Shown here: positions 1-11,200 of the stretch, one piece after another
Layout: the number at the start of each line of letters is the position of its first letter
How positions within the stretch are numbered: the stretch's first letter is position 1
Assembly: GCA_902728285.1 (NCBI GenBank)
Contig: CACVBU010001169.1
Span: 289,952-353,951, forward strand
Source: Clytia hemisphaerica
Lineage: Eukaryota; Cnidaria; Hydrozoa; Leptothecata; Clytiidae
Direction: 5' to 3'
Length of the DNA: 64,000 bases
Made by a program: the position numbers and the translations under genes
The notes under the pieces: generated by a model
What the model saw: the letters and a program-made list of their open reading frames with translations, nothing else
Database searches by the model: none
Told to the model about the DNA's origin: nothing

Positions 1-204
1 CGCTAATCGCGATTAAATTTCGATTAGTTCATCGTGGGGAATAACTTCCGTTGTTCGAACGTCAGATTAAATAATCATGCTTTTCGAACGTTGCGTGACG
101 TCATTGTTCAATTTTCGAACGTTCCCTGCGAAACCAAAACAAACAAAAGGAGAAATAAAAAAAACTTTAAAAAACTCATCGATCAATCGAACGATCTATA
201 CAAA

Positions 205-1173
205 ATGTCTGGCAAGGAAGGAAAAAGACCAAGAAAAAACAACTTCACTGCTGATGAGATCAGAATCTTTTTGATTCGCGATTGAAGGAAAGTTCTCCCC
301 TTCAATAACAAACGCAGCTAGACAAGCTCTATGGGAGAACATAACTTTGAAAGTTAATGCCCTCGGTGTTGCAAATAGAGCCACGAAAGACATAGAAACA
401 AAATGGAAAAATCTTAAATCCGATGCAAAAATCACTCACAACGAGTATAAAAGATACGTCAATGGACCTGGCGGTAGCCCTCCAACGAAACCCCCAACGG
501 AAGCTCAGCTTAAAGTAATTTCACTTTTCGAAGGACGCCCTTCCTTCGAAGGCCTAGATGGTTTTTCCTCCTCATCGTTTATTGATGATACAGGTAAAGA
601 AAACTCTTTGTTTCGATTATTCCATTCGTACAAATAATTCCCTTAATGATATCAATTTCACTCAGTCAGTGAAGAACATGCATGTGATAAGTTTTTCTTT
701 GTTCTTGAACATAACGAAAGAAAAAAAAATACCAATAAAATAAATTATATTTCAATCCACCCTTGTCTTTTTAGATATCCAGAGCAACTCGATTTCATTG
801 GATCGACCCGGGCCTAGCAGCCATAATAAACTCATCGAGAATGATGTGATGTTGTTCAACCCACCCTCTAAAACCAACCAGAATCCATTAACAATAAACG
901 AAAAGAAAAACGTCTTACAGTCAAAGAAACGCTCAAAGAAAAATAAAACAAGCATCTTAACTATTCAAAGACAATGTCTAATCAAAGAGCTGAACATTCA
1001 AATAGGAAAACTAAAATTTCAGCGTTTGAAAAACAAAGAAGATAAAAAATGAACGAAGGCATACTGAGTTGCTCGATCTACAGAAAGAAAAGGCAGCTTT
1101 AGAGTTGACCCTAATGAAGACAAACTTTATTTATGTGGACCCTACCGAAGAAAATTTCAACAAAAACGAATAA
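205..1173 (+). pseudogene. Harbinger Myb/SANT-like DNA-binding protein, frameshifted
   Basis: In Harbinger transposons the Myb-like partner binds element ends and helps bring the transposase into the nucleus. The start at 205 gives a basic N-terminus (MSGKEGKRPRK). After a frame break near 283 the reading continues as a trihelix/Myb-like segment with ETKWKNLKSDAK, followed by a Gly/Pro-rich linker. A GT donor follows 593 and an AG acceptor precedes 775, which suggests one intron. The second exon is lysine-rich and, after a further break in an A-run near 1050, ends in a short helical tail (ELLDLQKEKAALEL) with a stop at 1171-1173. Two frame breaks make this a pseudogene or a sequence with base errors. 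Confidence 0.6.
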
Positions 1174-2035
1174 TAAATGAAAAACTTGGTATAATATACA
1201 GTTAACTTATTTTTTTCCACAGCACACCATTTACCACACTCATTTGTTTTTGACTGACTCCTTTTTGTTGACAAATAATTTTTGTCGAGACTGTAATGGC
1301 ATACGTCAGTTCCTTTTGTTTTGAGAGAATTCTTTTGTCTTGAAAACGATATTTTCTTTTGATAATTTTCGCCTTCTTTTGTTTTGAAAAGAAATTCTTT
1401 TGTTTAGAGATTGACAAGTGCGACCTGCTCAACGGGTTCCCCTAAACAGGTTTAACAAGATCGAACGAACGAAAACATTCGAAAATTCAGAGATTTGTAA
1501 ACAAATATTATAAAGTTTGAATGACTGTGGTCGGTGGTGTGTTGTGTCGTTTGTAAAATGTAAATTGATAATATAACATTATCTTGGGAAATTATTGACC
1601 ACGCCCCAGCGTACCGGAATGGCGGCAGCAAAAATTGTAATTTATGCTTGACTGAAAAGTATCATATCATAACTTCAAACTTAAAGTTGCTTAACAAAAG
1701 AACTGAATTAATATATAAATGTCGCCATAGCAACAAATTTTATTTTAATAGCTACAAAGTAGTCCCTCCGGACGATTGAATTTTTACATTTTTACATTTT
1801 ACTACAGTTATTTTTGGCATTTTATTACCTTTTATTGTCAATAGTTAATCAATATGTTCCCTAAGGGATTACAACTTTTTGTACATTTTGTTGAGAATTT
1901 TTCGAAGAAGTTTTACACTTGACAATCGTGTAATTTTTTACTGACAAATAAAATTATGATATTAATATTTTTGATAAAAATCTTATGTATTTCAACATGT
2001 TTTTTAAAAGAATGTATTTGCAATATGATCGCATA
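1174..2035. other. Spacer between the two convergent Harbinger genes
   Basis: AT-rich sequence. A run of TTTTGTTTTGA-like words at 1300-1410 looks like simple-sequence drift. I see no convincing coding region. Confidence 0.4.
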
Positions 2036-2942
2036 TTACACCACGATTTTGATCGTCTTCATCATAAGGTCTGCCTCAAAGTTGTCTGGGTCTTCTTCAT
2101 CGTCAAATGGGTCTTCATTTAACATAATAGGAATGTTATGAAGGATAAAGCATGTACCAATTATTTGACATACTTTTATAGGGTCGACTGTCAAACCAAA
2201 TTGTAACGCAGGATATCATGCTTTTAACAAACCAAAGCTTTTTTTGACTGGACTTCTAGCTCTCTTTTTGCATCGGTTGAATCGTCTTTCTCGTGGTGTT
2301 ACTGGGTTATCATAGTTATCATAGACCAAAAGATAGTGTGATAAAGCATATCCAGAGTCTCCAATAACCAAGCCATCGTCTATCGAGTTGTTGGTATTAT
2401 CCAAGTGATTTTTGACTGCAGAAACACGAAAAATAAAACTATCATGTGTCGACCCTGGCCATCTTGCATCAACATCGAGGAAACGATAATCATGATCAGT
2501 CAGGACTGGAACGTTTATAGAATGATAATCTTTTCTGTTTACAAAGTCTTTTTCATCTTCATGGGGGCAAGAAATTCTTACATGTGTGCAATCGATACAT
2601 GCAATTGTGCTTGGAAAGCCAGCCATTCTGTAAAACCTTGCTTGATCTCTGTCTTTTGTTGGGCAGTGGTAGGGAATACAATGAATTGGTTTTTCTTGTG
2701 ATTGAGAGTTAGACAAAATTGGGGAACAATCCTTGAAACAGTTGATTTATCCATTCCAATAACATCTCCCACAACTTGTTGGAAACTTCCACATGCCAGA
2801 AACTTCAAAGAAATCAACACTTGACTTTCCACAGACAAAGAGTGCTTTCTTTGTGTAGGTCTTTGCAGATCTTGTCTAAGAAGATTGGTTGAAAACACAA
2901 TGCCTTGTCATGAAAAGCGAAAGCGCATCCGAATGTCCTCAT
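2036..2942 (-). pseudogene. Harbinger (HARBI1-like) DDE transposase, frameshifted
   Basis: Catalytic transposase of the PIF/Harbinger superfamily. Read on the minus strand, a helix-turn-helix part (2898-2578, with GMDKSTVSRIV) precedes the DDE_Tnp_4 core (2716-2216). The core carries IACIDCTHVRI with the first Asp, VDARWPGSTHDSFIFR, and GLVIGDSGYAL with the second Asp. The C-terminal part continues in another frame from about 2215 to a stop at 2036, with a GTCFILHNIP segment and an acidic tail. There is an AG acceptor just before 2942, so an upstream exon is likely. At least two frame changes interrupt the gene. Family assignment is strong; activity is unlikely. Confidence 0.8.
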
Positions 2943-3948
2943 CTGAAAAATTATTATTATAGGAGTATATTTCGCAGGTCTATTGACCTCTTTGAAACAA
3001 TCTAATTCAAATTTACAGTTCATCAATAACGCTCTTTTTACATATTTTCTTAAAGTAGAGCTGCCCGAGGGCTACCTCTCACTTTCCATACACAGCATTC
3101 ATCCTTCTCATTCTTCGTTTTCTCTTTAGCTTTTTCATGCCATTCTTTAATGGTTTCACGTTCTTTCTTGGAGAAGTCATCTGTTACACTGAAATTATCT
3201 TCGTTTAGTTTATGGACCATAAAAAGTGTTGTCATTCATAAAATCTTTCAATCTGTATGTTATTGGACGTCTTCTTTGCAAATTTCCATATAAAATCATG
3301 TTCAAGGCGGCCATTTCTCACTTTGTTTTAAGCTTAATCTTTCCTTAATCCACCTCCCGAGCAGGATTAAGTTTTGGGGTGTCTAAGTCTAAGTTAATCG
3401 CCTTTTTAATCGTGATATTTATTGAACAACAGACAAATTTTCGTTAATCGGCGCTAATCACGATTAAATCCGGACTTAAGCTAATCGGCTGCTAATCTAC
3501 TTTTGAACAGCCGGGCCCAGGTCATTAGGATTTTGGTAGGAGGACCAACCGTCGGATAGGGATTTGGACATTTGTCTTATATTCTTGTTTTTATTCCTTT
3601 CCATATTTGCCATGTCACTGTCTTCATTTCAAAAACTGAAAATACCATGTAGTATGTGTAATGTGTGCCTATAATCTTTCAGCAATCATGATACAAAAAT
3701 GTAATACAGAAGACAGCAACAGAGCAGCAAAATATATAGCAGTCAGCACTAAGAAATGAAGAACTGAAAAGGGGCTATGAGGAGAAACTGAGGCCTTAAA
3801 TAGGACATGAGAGTGAGGCTGATTCAAGTGTCCGGATAAAACCAAAACAAACCAAATGCATCTAAATTCTGATATACAAACATATGTCAGAAACTTAAAT
3901 TTCCTTCGTACATGGAAATTTTCTGCAAAAGTATGTGAAAATAGCCAT

Positions 3949-4672
3949 TTACATCGCTTGTAATTTACCAAATATCCATACTTTGTAGCCTTTCGGTTGA
4001 CCTCTTTTTCCTTTTCCTACCAAATTGGCTTTCGTCAATCTCATTCTTTCCTGAAAGCTTAGTATGTCTCAACACATCCCATACATATTGCATAAATATT
4101 TGACGTATCCGTGAAACGTAGTCACATGAAGTGTGTCCATATGCAATTCCTGCTTTCTGTGCAGATTTCTTCATTCCACTTCCAAGGAGATACTCAACAA
4201 CGAATGTCATAATTTCTTGTAACCGGTACTTCATGTTCGAGAAAAATGAATATTTCCTAATCGAGACTTTCATAGATTTGTGTTTGGTACATCTAAATGA
4301 TTCCCCATCAATTGCTCTTTCACGGCTATTAGGTGTACACCAAAGGTCACAGTTTGGTTCGTCACACCTATATTTGGACATAAGGAGCTTGTTATTTCTC
4401 AACCATCCAAAAAAGACACCTGTTATCATCATTGGGTAAAAATTAAACGGATTTAACAGGTCATCAAAAGAAATATCAGAATATTCAGATTCATCCAACT
4501 TGTTAACGTATGCACCGTGCTTTTTTTTGTTGAGGCTGGCCATATTGAAGTGAAACTGATGCTCTGTCCAAAAAAGATTTATGCCATTTTGACCACATTT
4601 ATGGTATGCAATATCTAAATGATGTGTTCTTTCCTCGCGTACTAGAGCCATGTCTCCAAAATCTGTACCCAA
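3949..4672 (-). pseudogene. Merlin / IS1595-like transposase, N-terminal part with frameshift
   Basis: An open frame of 235 codons starts at 4672. It holds a cysteine-rich segment (CDEPNCDLWC, then FRCTKH) typical of the N-terminal zinc ribbon of IS1595/Merlin transposases. Next come helices and KNEIDESQFGRK, matching the first catalytic Asp motif of that family. Immediately after, the frame is lost; a one-base shift restores GQPKGYKVWIFG, the expected next block, before a stop at 3949. The remaining catalytic residues are absent. I see no clear terminal repeats around it. This is a truncated fragment. Confidence 0.65.
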
Positions 4673-4811
4673 CTCTCCCTTATTTTGTACCCATTTCCTT
4701 TTTTGTTACTCATGAAGGTGAGAATGAAATTTTAAATTAGCACACACGTTTTGAGAAAATATTTCTTGAGAAGGTGTGCTCGCGAAGTTTTGACTGGCTT
4801 TCTGATAAACA

Positions 4812-5311
4812 GAAGCAGCCGGCGGAAAGAATTTTTGGAAATATGTGTTGTTATCTTCTAGGAGACCACATGTTACGACCTTCAATTGTTTTATACAAAT
4901 GGTGTGTTCTGATTTATAGGAAACCTTTATCGCAATATTTGTCTCCCTAAACTTATTATTACTTTATGGCTTGATGTGTTTTAAAATCTAGGAAAACATT
5001 TTGCCAAGATATACTTGTAAGATATTTGTTTTCTCCACTAAAGATGTGTTCTGAAAATTTCTAGGGTTACTAGGCAACAAGATTACATCTTTTTTCTCTT
5101 GATTATATACCCCTGGCTCTTTAAAATATGTGTTCTGGGTTACCTAGACAACAAGAACACATTAGATGACCTTGATTATACCCCTGTCTCGTCAGAACAT
5201 ATCATTATTTCTAGCTAGTTAATTTTCGAGAACTTATCAGAACAGATCTAAGTTTCTAGCTGAAATACGCTCTCAGAAAACATCGGAAAAAAAGGTCGCA
5301 TCGCCGGCTGC
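4812..5311. repeat. About 500-bp inverted-repeat element with internal GTGTTCTGA repeats
   Basis: GAAGCAGCCGGCG at 4812-4824 is matched in inverted orientation by CGCCGGCTGC at 5302-5311, with flanking similarity (CTTTC.GATAAA on both sides). Inside, the words ATGTGTTCTGA and TTTCTAGG/ACTAGGCAAC recur about five times with irregular spacing. No coding potential. It looks like a nonautonomous DNA element. Confidence 0.55.
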
Positions 5312-5442
5312 TTTCGGATAAATGGAAAGAAATATATAAATATGGGGCGGCGCATAATATGAGCATATTCATTTTTCTTATAAGCACCTATTTTATAAGA
5401 ATCAAATAACTCTTTGTAGAATAGTATTTACCTTTCGGTAAT

Positions 5443-5602
5443 TACCGTATTCCTTTGAATACACGCTTCTTCTCTGAGGAAAAAGACTCCCATCAATTTT
5501 TTAAGTAACACTCCTTTCTTTAACATCCCTCGAATAAACACCCCTCCTGAAAGTCTTAAAATTAAAAAGATACCCAGGACGTTTATTCGAAGAAATACGG
5601 TA
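5443..5602. mobile_element. 160-bp MITE with TACCGTATT termini
   Basis: TACCGTATTCCTTTGAATA at the left matches, inverted, the right end (TATTCGAAGAAATACGGTA) over about 25 bases with few mismatches. The interior repeats the word GAATAAAC(G/A)CC. The open frame across it is a by-product of the repeat. Confidence 0.7.
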
Positions 5603-5933
5603 GTTTTTACAAAGTTAACAAGTGAGAACATGTTAAGAATATCTTTAGGCTGAAACCTCAAAAAAAAAAGAGTATCGAAATTATTTAAAAAAAGTAAACC
5701 CATCTGGCAAGGTAAGCTCAAGATTCGGATTTTCTATTTATCTTATCGGTACAACCTAATGAGATCTTCGATTCTTCCATAGAACCTCGACTCGAGAAAC
5801 TTTATTAATTTTGCAGATATGGACTGCATTTCGCATGGACTAATTTATGATAAAAAAACTCCCATTTCCTCTTCATGGTTCGATCTACGAGCAAAGTGAT
5901 TATATTTGATTTAATTATCCAATGAAATAGAGC
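5603..5933. other. No recognised feature
   Basis: AT-rich sequence; I see nothing in it beyond short A/T runs. Confidence 0.3.
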
Positions 5934-6075
5934 AGGCTCGGCGGAAGCGGAGAGACTGGGGAGACTCCAGCCTCCCCACTTTTGAGCAAATGAGATTTTT
6001 TTCTCAAATCGCTAGCGATTTTTATCTCATTGTGAGCCTTCAGCCTCCCCACTTTTATGGTTGTTCCGCCGGGCC
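5934..6075. mobile_element. Short MITE with CAGGCTCGGCGGAA termini
   Basis: CAGGCTCGGCGGAA at 5934-5947 is mirrored by TTCCGCCGGGCCTG at 6064-6077 with one mismatch. The interior holds a direct repeat (CAGCCTCCCCACTTTT at about 5969 and 6039) around a hairpin formed by AATGAGAT and ATCTCATT. Noncoding. Confidence 0.65.
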
Positions 6076-6416
6076 TGTAGAGTGGGATTATTGAAGTTGT
6101 GATTCTCACTCAAACTTCAAATTCTGAAGAATGTTATACATTTCAGGAACATTTTGACACTGATTGTTAAAGATATTTAAAAAAATTACATGTCTTCCTT
6201 ATTTTAAAGATATTCGACTTTAAGCCATCTAAAAGGAGACAAATTTAATTTTTTTTCTAAGTAGAATTGGCAATCTACAACGGTGCTATCGAAAGAAATA
6301 GGCAATTTTGCTAAATCTAACATTAGTTTATAAGAATTTTATAAGAACAAGGATATTTTTCTAAGTGGAATATGCTTTAAGAGATTTGATTTATCAAACA
6401 AAAGCTAAGAAATATT
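6076..6416. other. No recognised feature
   Basis: AT-rich sequence leading into the tandem array at 6417. No gene or structured repeat seen. Confidence 0.3.
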
Positions 6417-6840
6417 GTTTAAGAGTTATGAATTGTGTTCTTATAAAGTTAATGCTCATAAGGGCAATAAATGTTTCTATAGCTTAAGCGCAATCCTATA
6501 TTTGCTTTGAAAGAACCAAACACCGAAAGCCAATAATCATTGGTTTAAGAGTTATGAATTGGGTTCTTATAAAGTTGATGCTTATAAGAAAAATAAATTT
6601 TTCTAGCTTAAGCACAATCCTATATTTGCTTTGAAAGAAGCAAACGCCGAAAACTAATAATCATTGGTTTAAGAGTTATCAATTGTGTTCTTATAAAGTT
6701 GATGCTTATAAGAAAAACAATTTTTTTTTCATTTAGCACAGTCCCCTAGTTTCTTTGATAGAACCAATCGCCGAAAGCCAATATCATTTTGATAAAAAGA
6801 TATTGACTTGTTTCTTATAAAGATGATGCTTATGATTAAA
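6417..6840. repeat. Tandem repeat, about 125-bp unit, 3.4 copies
   Basis: Units begin GTTTAAGAGTTAT at 6417, 6543 and 6667, with a degenerate fourth start near 6791. Each unit carries GTTCTTATAAAGTT.ATGCT and, about 90 bases on, GCCGAAA.C.AATAATCATT. The copies differ by substitutions and small indels, so the array is not fresh. Confidence 0.8.
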
Positions 6841-7210
6841 AGAACAATCACAAAATGTTTGCCATAGTCCAAGAACAAAGTCCATGATATTACTTCTTGT
6901 ATTAGAATAGTTAATGTTAAAATCGGGTCAGTTTTTCAAAAAATAACTCAGTCCAAAAGGTCGTGTTTTACATATATGCAAAAAAATTACATATCTGCGC
7001 ATAACAAGGGTTACTAAATATGGAATTCATAACATATTTTGTCAAATAAACCTATTTTTTCATAATACATTTGCATTTCGTTTTTCAGGCAATGGATTAT
7101 CTTCCTTTGGGGCGGCGGCATGGTGTCTAAGGTCATATGAGAAGTGCCGGCACCAGACATCTGTATTACAAGCCCGTTTAAATCAAATTGGTTACTCCGA
7201 GTCCACTGGT
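6841..7210. other. No recognised feature
   Basis: Low-complexity AT-rich stretch. The open frame at 7014-7256 has no recognisable content. Confidence 0.3.
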
Positions 7211-7480
7211 TCTTTCCCTGGTAGACTATCTCGAGTATAACTCGAGTAATACTCAAGTTTTTTTCTTGAGTTTTACTTGAAAAACCAGATGAGCAATTTA
7301 CCCGAGTATTTCAGGTTTTCAAATACTGTAGAATACTCGAGTAATAAGAGTTTGTAACAAAACTCGAGTTACTTGACTGCTCAAGTATTTCTATTTATAG
7401 GATAGTACTCGCGAATATCGGGTATACTAGTATCCGGGTTTAACCATTATAAGGCGGGTAACTCGAGTTACATGTTTACA
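7211..7480. repeat. CTCGAGTTA-type repeat block (copy 1)
   Basis: Starts CCCTGGTAGACTATCTCGAG and contains many CTCGAGTAA / ACTCAAG words in both orientations. The start word is the reverse complement of the end of the block at about 23960-23998, so the blocks belong to one family lying in opposite orientations. Confidence 0.55.
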
Positions 7481-8166
7481 CTCGTTTTATTCTATTTTTA
7501 GCTTGGCTTGCATATCGGGATTCGAATACAGATCAGACAAAATGGAAGGATGTGTCGAAAATATGAAAGATAGTTTTTCTGATAGGAATTCGCTACTTTA
7601 TTTATGATTTTACAAAAATTATTATGAATAAGATGACATTTTTGTAATGTAATAAAAAATTTATCGGAACTTTTTACAACGGTATTTTGAATTAAAGATA
7701 TAAAATATTTTTATGTACATGGAATAAGTTAGGTTTGAAATAAGTTATTGGAACTTTTTACATGTAACATACATGGCTTTGGAATAAGTTAATAATCAAA
7801 TATGTACAGTCCGAATCAATGAATGAATCGCTTACAAGAAAGGAGAGACCTATCTTTCGGGATGAAATTAAATAAGCTAAACATGAATGTTTGTTTCGGG
7901 AAATCGACAAAAAATTGTGAGAAAGCGTGTTAACTGTAACTGTAACTGTAAACATTAAGTTCGGCGTTGCTTTTATTAAAAAGTGAGGTACTCGCAAATG
8001 ATTTGGCTACTAGGTGGTCTTTTTGTGTTCTTAACATTTTTATAAAAAATAATAGAAAAAAACTTGAATACCCTAAGGGAACTAATTTTGGCGAAACAGA
8101 TATTTGGACGGGGAAGCAATACCTGGAGAAATGGCTGAAAAAGTTTTTTGATAGAAAATCTATTGT
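7481..8166. other. Downstream flank of the BEN gene, no other gene seen
   Basis: AT-rich. ATTGGAACTTTTTACA-like words recur at about 7660 and 7745. No supported coding region; the open frames at 7758-7997 and 7967-8206 carry no recognisable motif. Confidence 0.3.
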
Positions 8167-8172
8167 TTTATT
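8167..8172 (-). terminator. Probable polyadenylation signal of the BEN gene
   Basis: AATAAA on the minus strand, about 88 bases after the stop codon at 8260. Confidence 0.45.
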
Positions 8173-8259
8173 GGCGATTTCTTCCCGTCAAAATGTTTTC
8201 CCTTAATTTCAATTTTAGCTTTAAAATTAGTTTGCCATCATTTTTGTTCCCTTAAGTTA

Positions 8260-11200
8260 TCAATTGTTATTTTCATCCCTAGCAGTATTGGCAGCAAGTC
8301 TTGCCATCTTTTGCTTATAAATCCTCCCAGTGCCAGGTCTATTCACGTTGACCAAATAGTGTCCCATAGCAGTGTGCAAATGGGAATCCTTAATCGTCCC
8401 AAATCTTTTATTGTTGGCGTACTCTGAAAAAGAAAAAGAGAAAATATAATCATTTAACTTACAATATAATTTCGAAGCTCTAATTTTATGTATGGGTTGG
8501 GGGGGGGTCAAACTACCGACTATAGTTGTCCAGAGGTTATTCCTATGTTTTGTTTGATTAGTTTTTCGAAAATTTTCCACTCAAGATATCTACTCTCGGG
8601 TACCTAATAGCCGGGGGATTGGAATAAGCGGGGGGTTGGAAAAAATTTCAAAAATTAATAAGCGATGGGGGGCGTTGGAATAACAATGTCCTGGGTGGAA
8701 AATTTTTGAAAAGGAGGCTAATACACAAGATTTAGGACAAAAGAAGGAAATTTAAAAACATTTTTCCAAAAATTGATAAGCGGGGGGGGGGGGGGGGTTG
8801 GAATAAGAATGTCCTGGGTGGAAAATTTCGAAAAATTAATTGGCGGGGGGCGGCTATTAGGTACTCGAGAGTAATTAATTCTTTAGGGAAAATATTTTTG
8901 GAAGTTTTGTCTTTGTTCTAATTCTGTTGTATCAGCCTCCTTTTCAAATATTTTCCACCAAGGATATTTTCATTCCGACCCCCCCCCCATCGCTTATTAA
9001 GTTTTGAGATTTTTTAAAACCCACCCTACCACCCGGTAACCGAGAGTACATTACAGTAACATGAATCTTCTTTTTGCATCAATATATTTTTGATTAGGGT
9101 AAAATCTGTCTCTATATAATCTGCAGCGGAGACAAAAAAGGCTGTAACTTTTCAAAAAAATCGCGGTTTTGCGCTTAAAACTTCTGTTTGGTTGTCAATA
9201 AAAAGGGTTCTATGATATATGTACTATTGGCTATACTACCTTAAGGAAATAAATTAATGCGGAATTAATTAATGCGAATGAAGCGTATTATGAGTTTTTT
9301 CATAACAAAATGACAGCAAAATTAACGAAAATGCGGAACATATTAATGCGATTGACACAATTTTAATAATTGTGGAATTAAATAATGTGAATTAGGGCCA
9401 AATTCGCATTAATTAATCCCGCTTTAATTTATTCCCTTAAGGTATCAAAATTCACAGCCTTTTTTGTCGCCACTGCAGGTTATATTAAGACAGACTTTCG
9501 AAAAGAGAAACAAGTAAACGGGATGTAACATTTGGCATGAGGATTTTACTAATACAGTTTGTCCTGAAAAAAGAGCGTGGTTTAGATAATAGTAAATTCC
9601 TTGTGCTAAATTTTACGTGTCAGCGACCGTGTGGGTTCCAAACCCCAGCTGGGTAACAGCAAAGATTCTCAAAATGGTACTTGATGCCTCTCTGCTTAAT
9701 GTTCATCAATCAAGAGAAGGATCAAGGGTAAGTGGAGCAATCCAGGGAGAAAAGAGTCGCGACCTCCCCTAATTTCGTGTAGATAGCTATCGAAAGAGGA
9801 GCCTTCGGGTCGCCTCCGACTGCGGTCGCAGACTTACTTATTTAAAGATTTTTCCGCAAGTGGTTTTTTGCTAAGACTTAGGAAAATTGTTTATGACCCA
9901 AAACTGATGTCACCAGCGAAGCCCCTGGACCTCTAAAATTTGACGAATTTTCAAAGTCAATAAAACCCAAAACCACATACCAATCGAAAGCTCTCGAAAA
10001 ACGATATGGAGGACTTTTAAATGGACATTACTTGACCCTTTTTCTAAGTATCATTCTAAAAAAAAGTTGTATTTTTGCGTCATTTCCGGTCGATTTTCTC
10101 GAGTTAAATTGGGAAATCGACTATATCCACTAAAAAGCATGTTCGTTGGATTTTAATGACACTAAAATTTAAGTATGTATTAAAAGTATATACTAACTTT
10201 TAATTATTGCCAGTTTCACTGGTGGCAAGCCACGCTTCGTGGAGTTGGGTCCTTGGCCTTTAACAGCACATTCTTCAAATTCCTCCACGGTTAATATCTC
10301 GTCCATAATTCGTCGAGCCGCTTCTCTGAAATTTGATGATTCATCTGCAATTTTACCAAGTTTTTTCTAAAATCCAAACAAAATTAAGTGTTGATAAAAC
10401 AGGGTAAAATAGAAACTATTAAATAAAAAAAGGAATTGTTCAACTTGTGCAGGTTATAGAATTAATGATTGAATAGTTGATTAATAGTTGAAAATTTCGA
10501 CTGTTCATCTCGCGAGTTATTGTAAGTCTAAATGCGATTTTGCGAGATTTATTTTCGCGAAAATGGTAAGATTTCGTGCAAACGTGAAATCAAACCTCAA
10601 TAAATTACTGTAATCTGATTGAAGCAGTTCAGTTCATTATACTACATCTACACGGTTTTTTTTTCCAGAAACTAGTTTTACCAAGCAGCCTCAAAGTTTC
10701 TTAAGAAATCGGCCTTTTGAGCCTTAAATGTTTCTGTCAAAAAGAAACGTTTTATAACTTCAATATAATTTTATTTTCATGCAAAGAAAAAAATATTTGT
10801 TTTGATTGGAATGTACTTAAAAAAACCGAATTTCAAAATGTTGTTTTCTCAATCTCAGTCTCAGCATGTTTCTTAGTTTTTAGGCCTCATGTTTTTTAAG
10901 ATTGTACTTAGCAAATACTTTCAACTTGCTGTATTTCAAAATTTCAAAAACTTACGCGGTCGTAATGATTTGTTTGAAACCATTCATCCATTTCTTCTTC
11001 CTTAAATAGCAAGTTGATAATTTGTTGGCATAAAGATATTTATATTTATAGCATCAGGTTGACTTTTTTTAACTTATTCTTTTCCCAATAGTGCAAGATC
11101 AAGTTTGCCTGTGCCATTCAAACAGAGTGGACCAAAAAAGAGACGTCTAAGCTGGTGCGATGGCATGGCATTTGTTACTAGCATTAGTAAAAAAGGGAGG

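Larger units (their letters stand above)
1..3518. mobile_element. PIF/Harbinger DNA transposon, decayed, left tip outside window
   Basis: Two convergent genes, a Myb/SANT-like protein (plus) and a HARBI1-like transposase (minus), lie between AT-rich ends carrying repeated TAATCG/CGATTA words. The right end reads outward to GAACAGCCGGGCCC at 3505-3518. The left 30 bases align with the inner part of that end in inverted orientation, so the outer left tip probably lies before base 1. Two-gene Harbinger elements of this layout are known in animals. Both genes contain frame breaks, so this copy is probably dead. Confidence 0.75.

Noticed and set aside
5428..5721. 97-codon minus-strand protein
   Set aside because: It spans the 160-bp MITE; the peptide comes from the repeat sequence.
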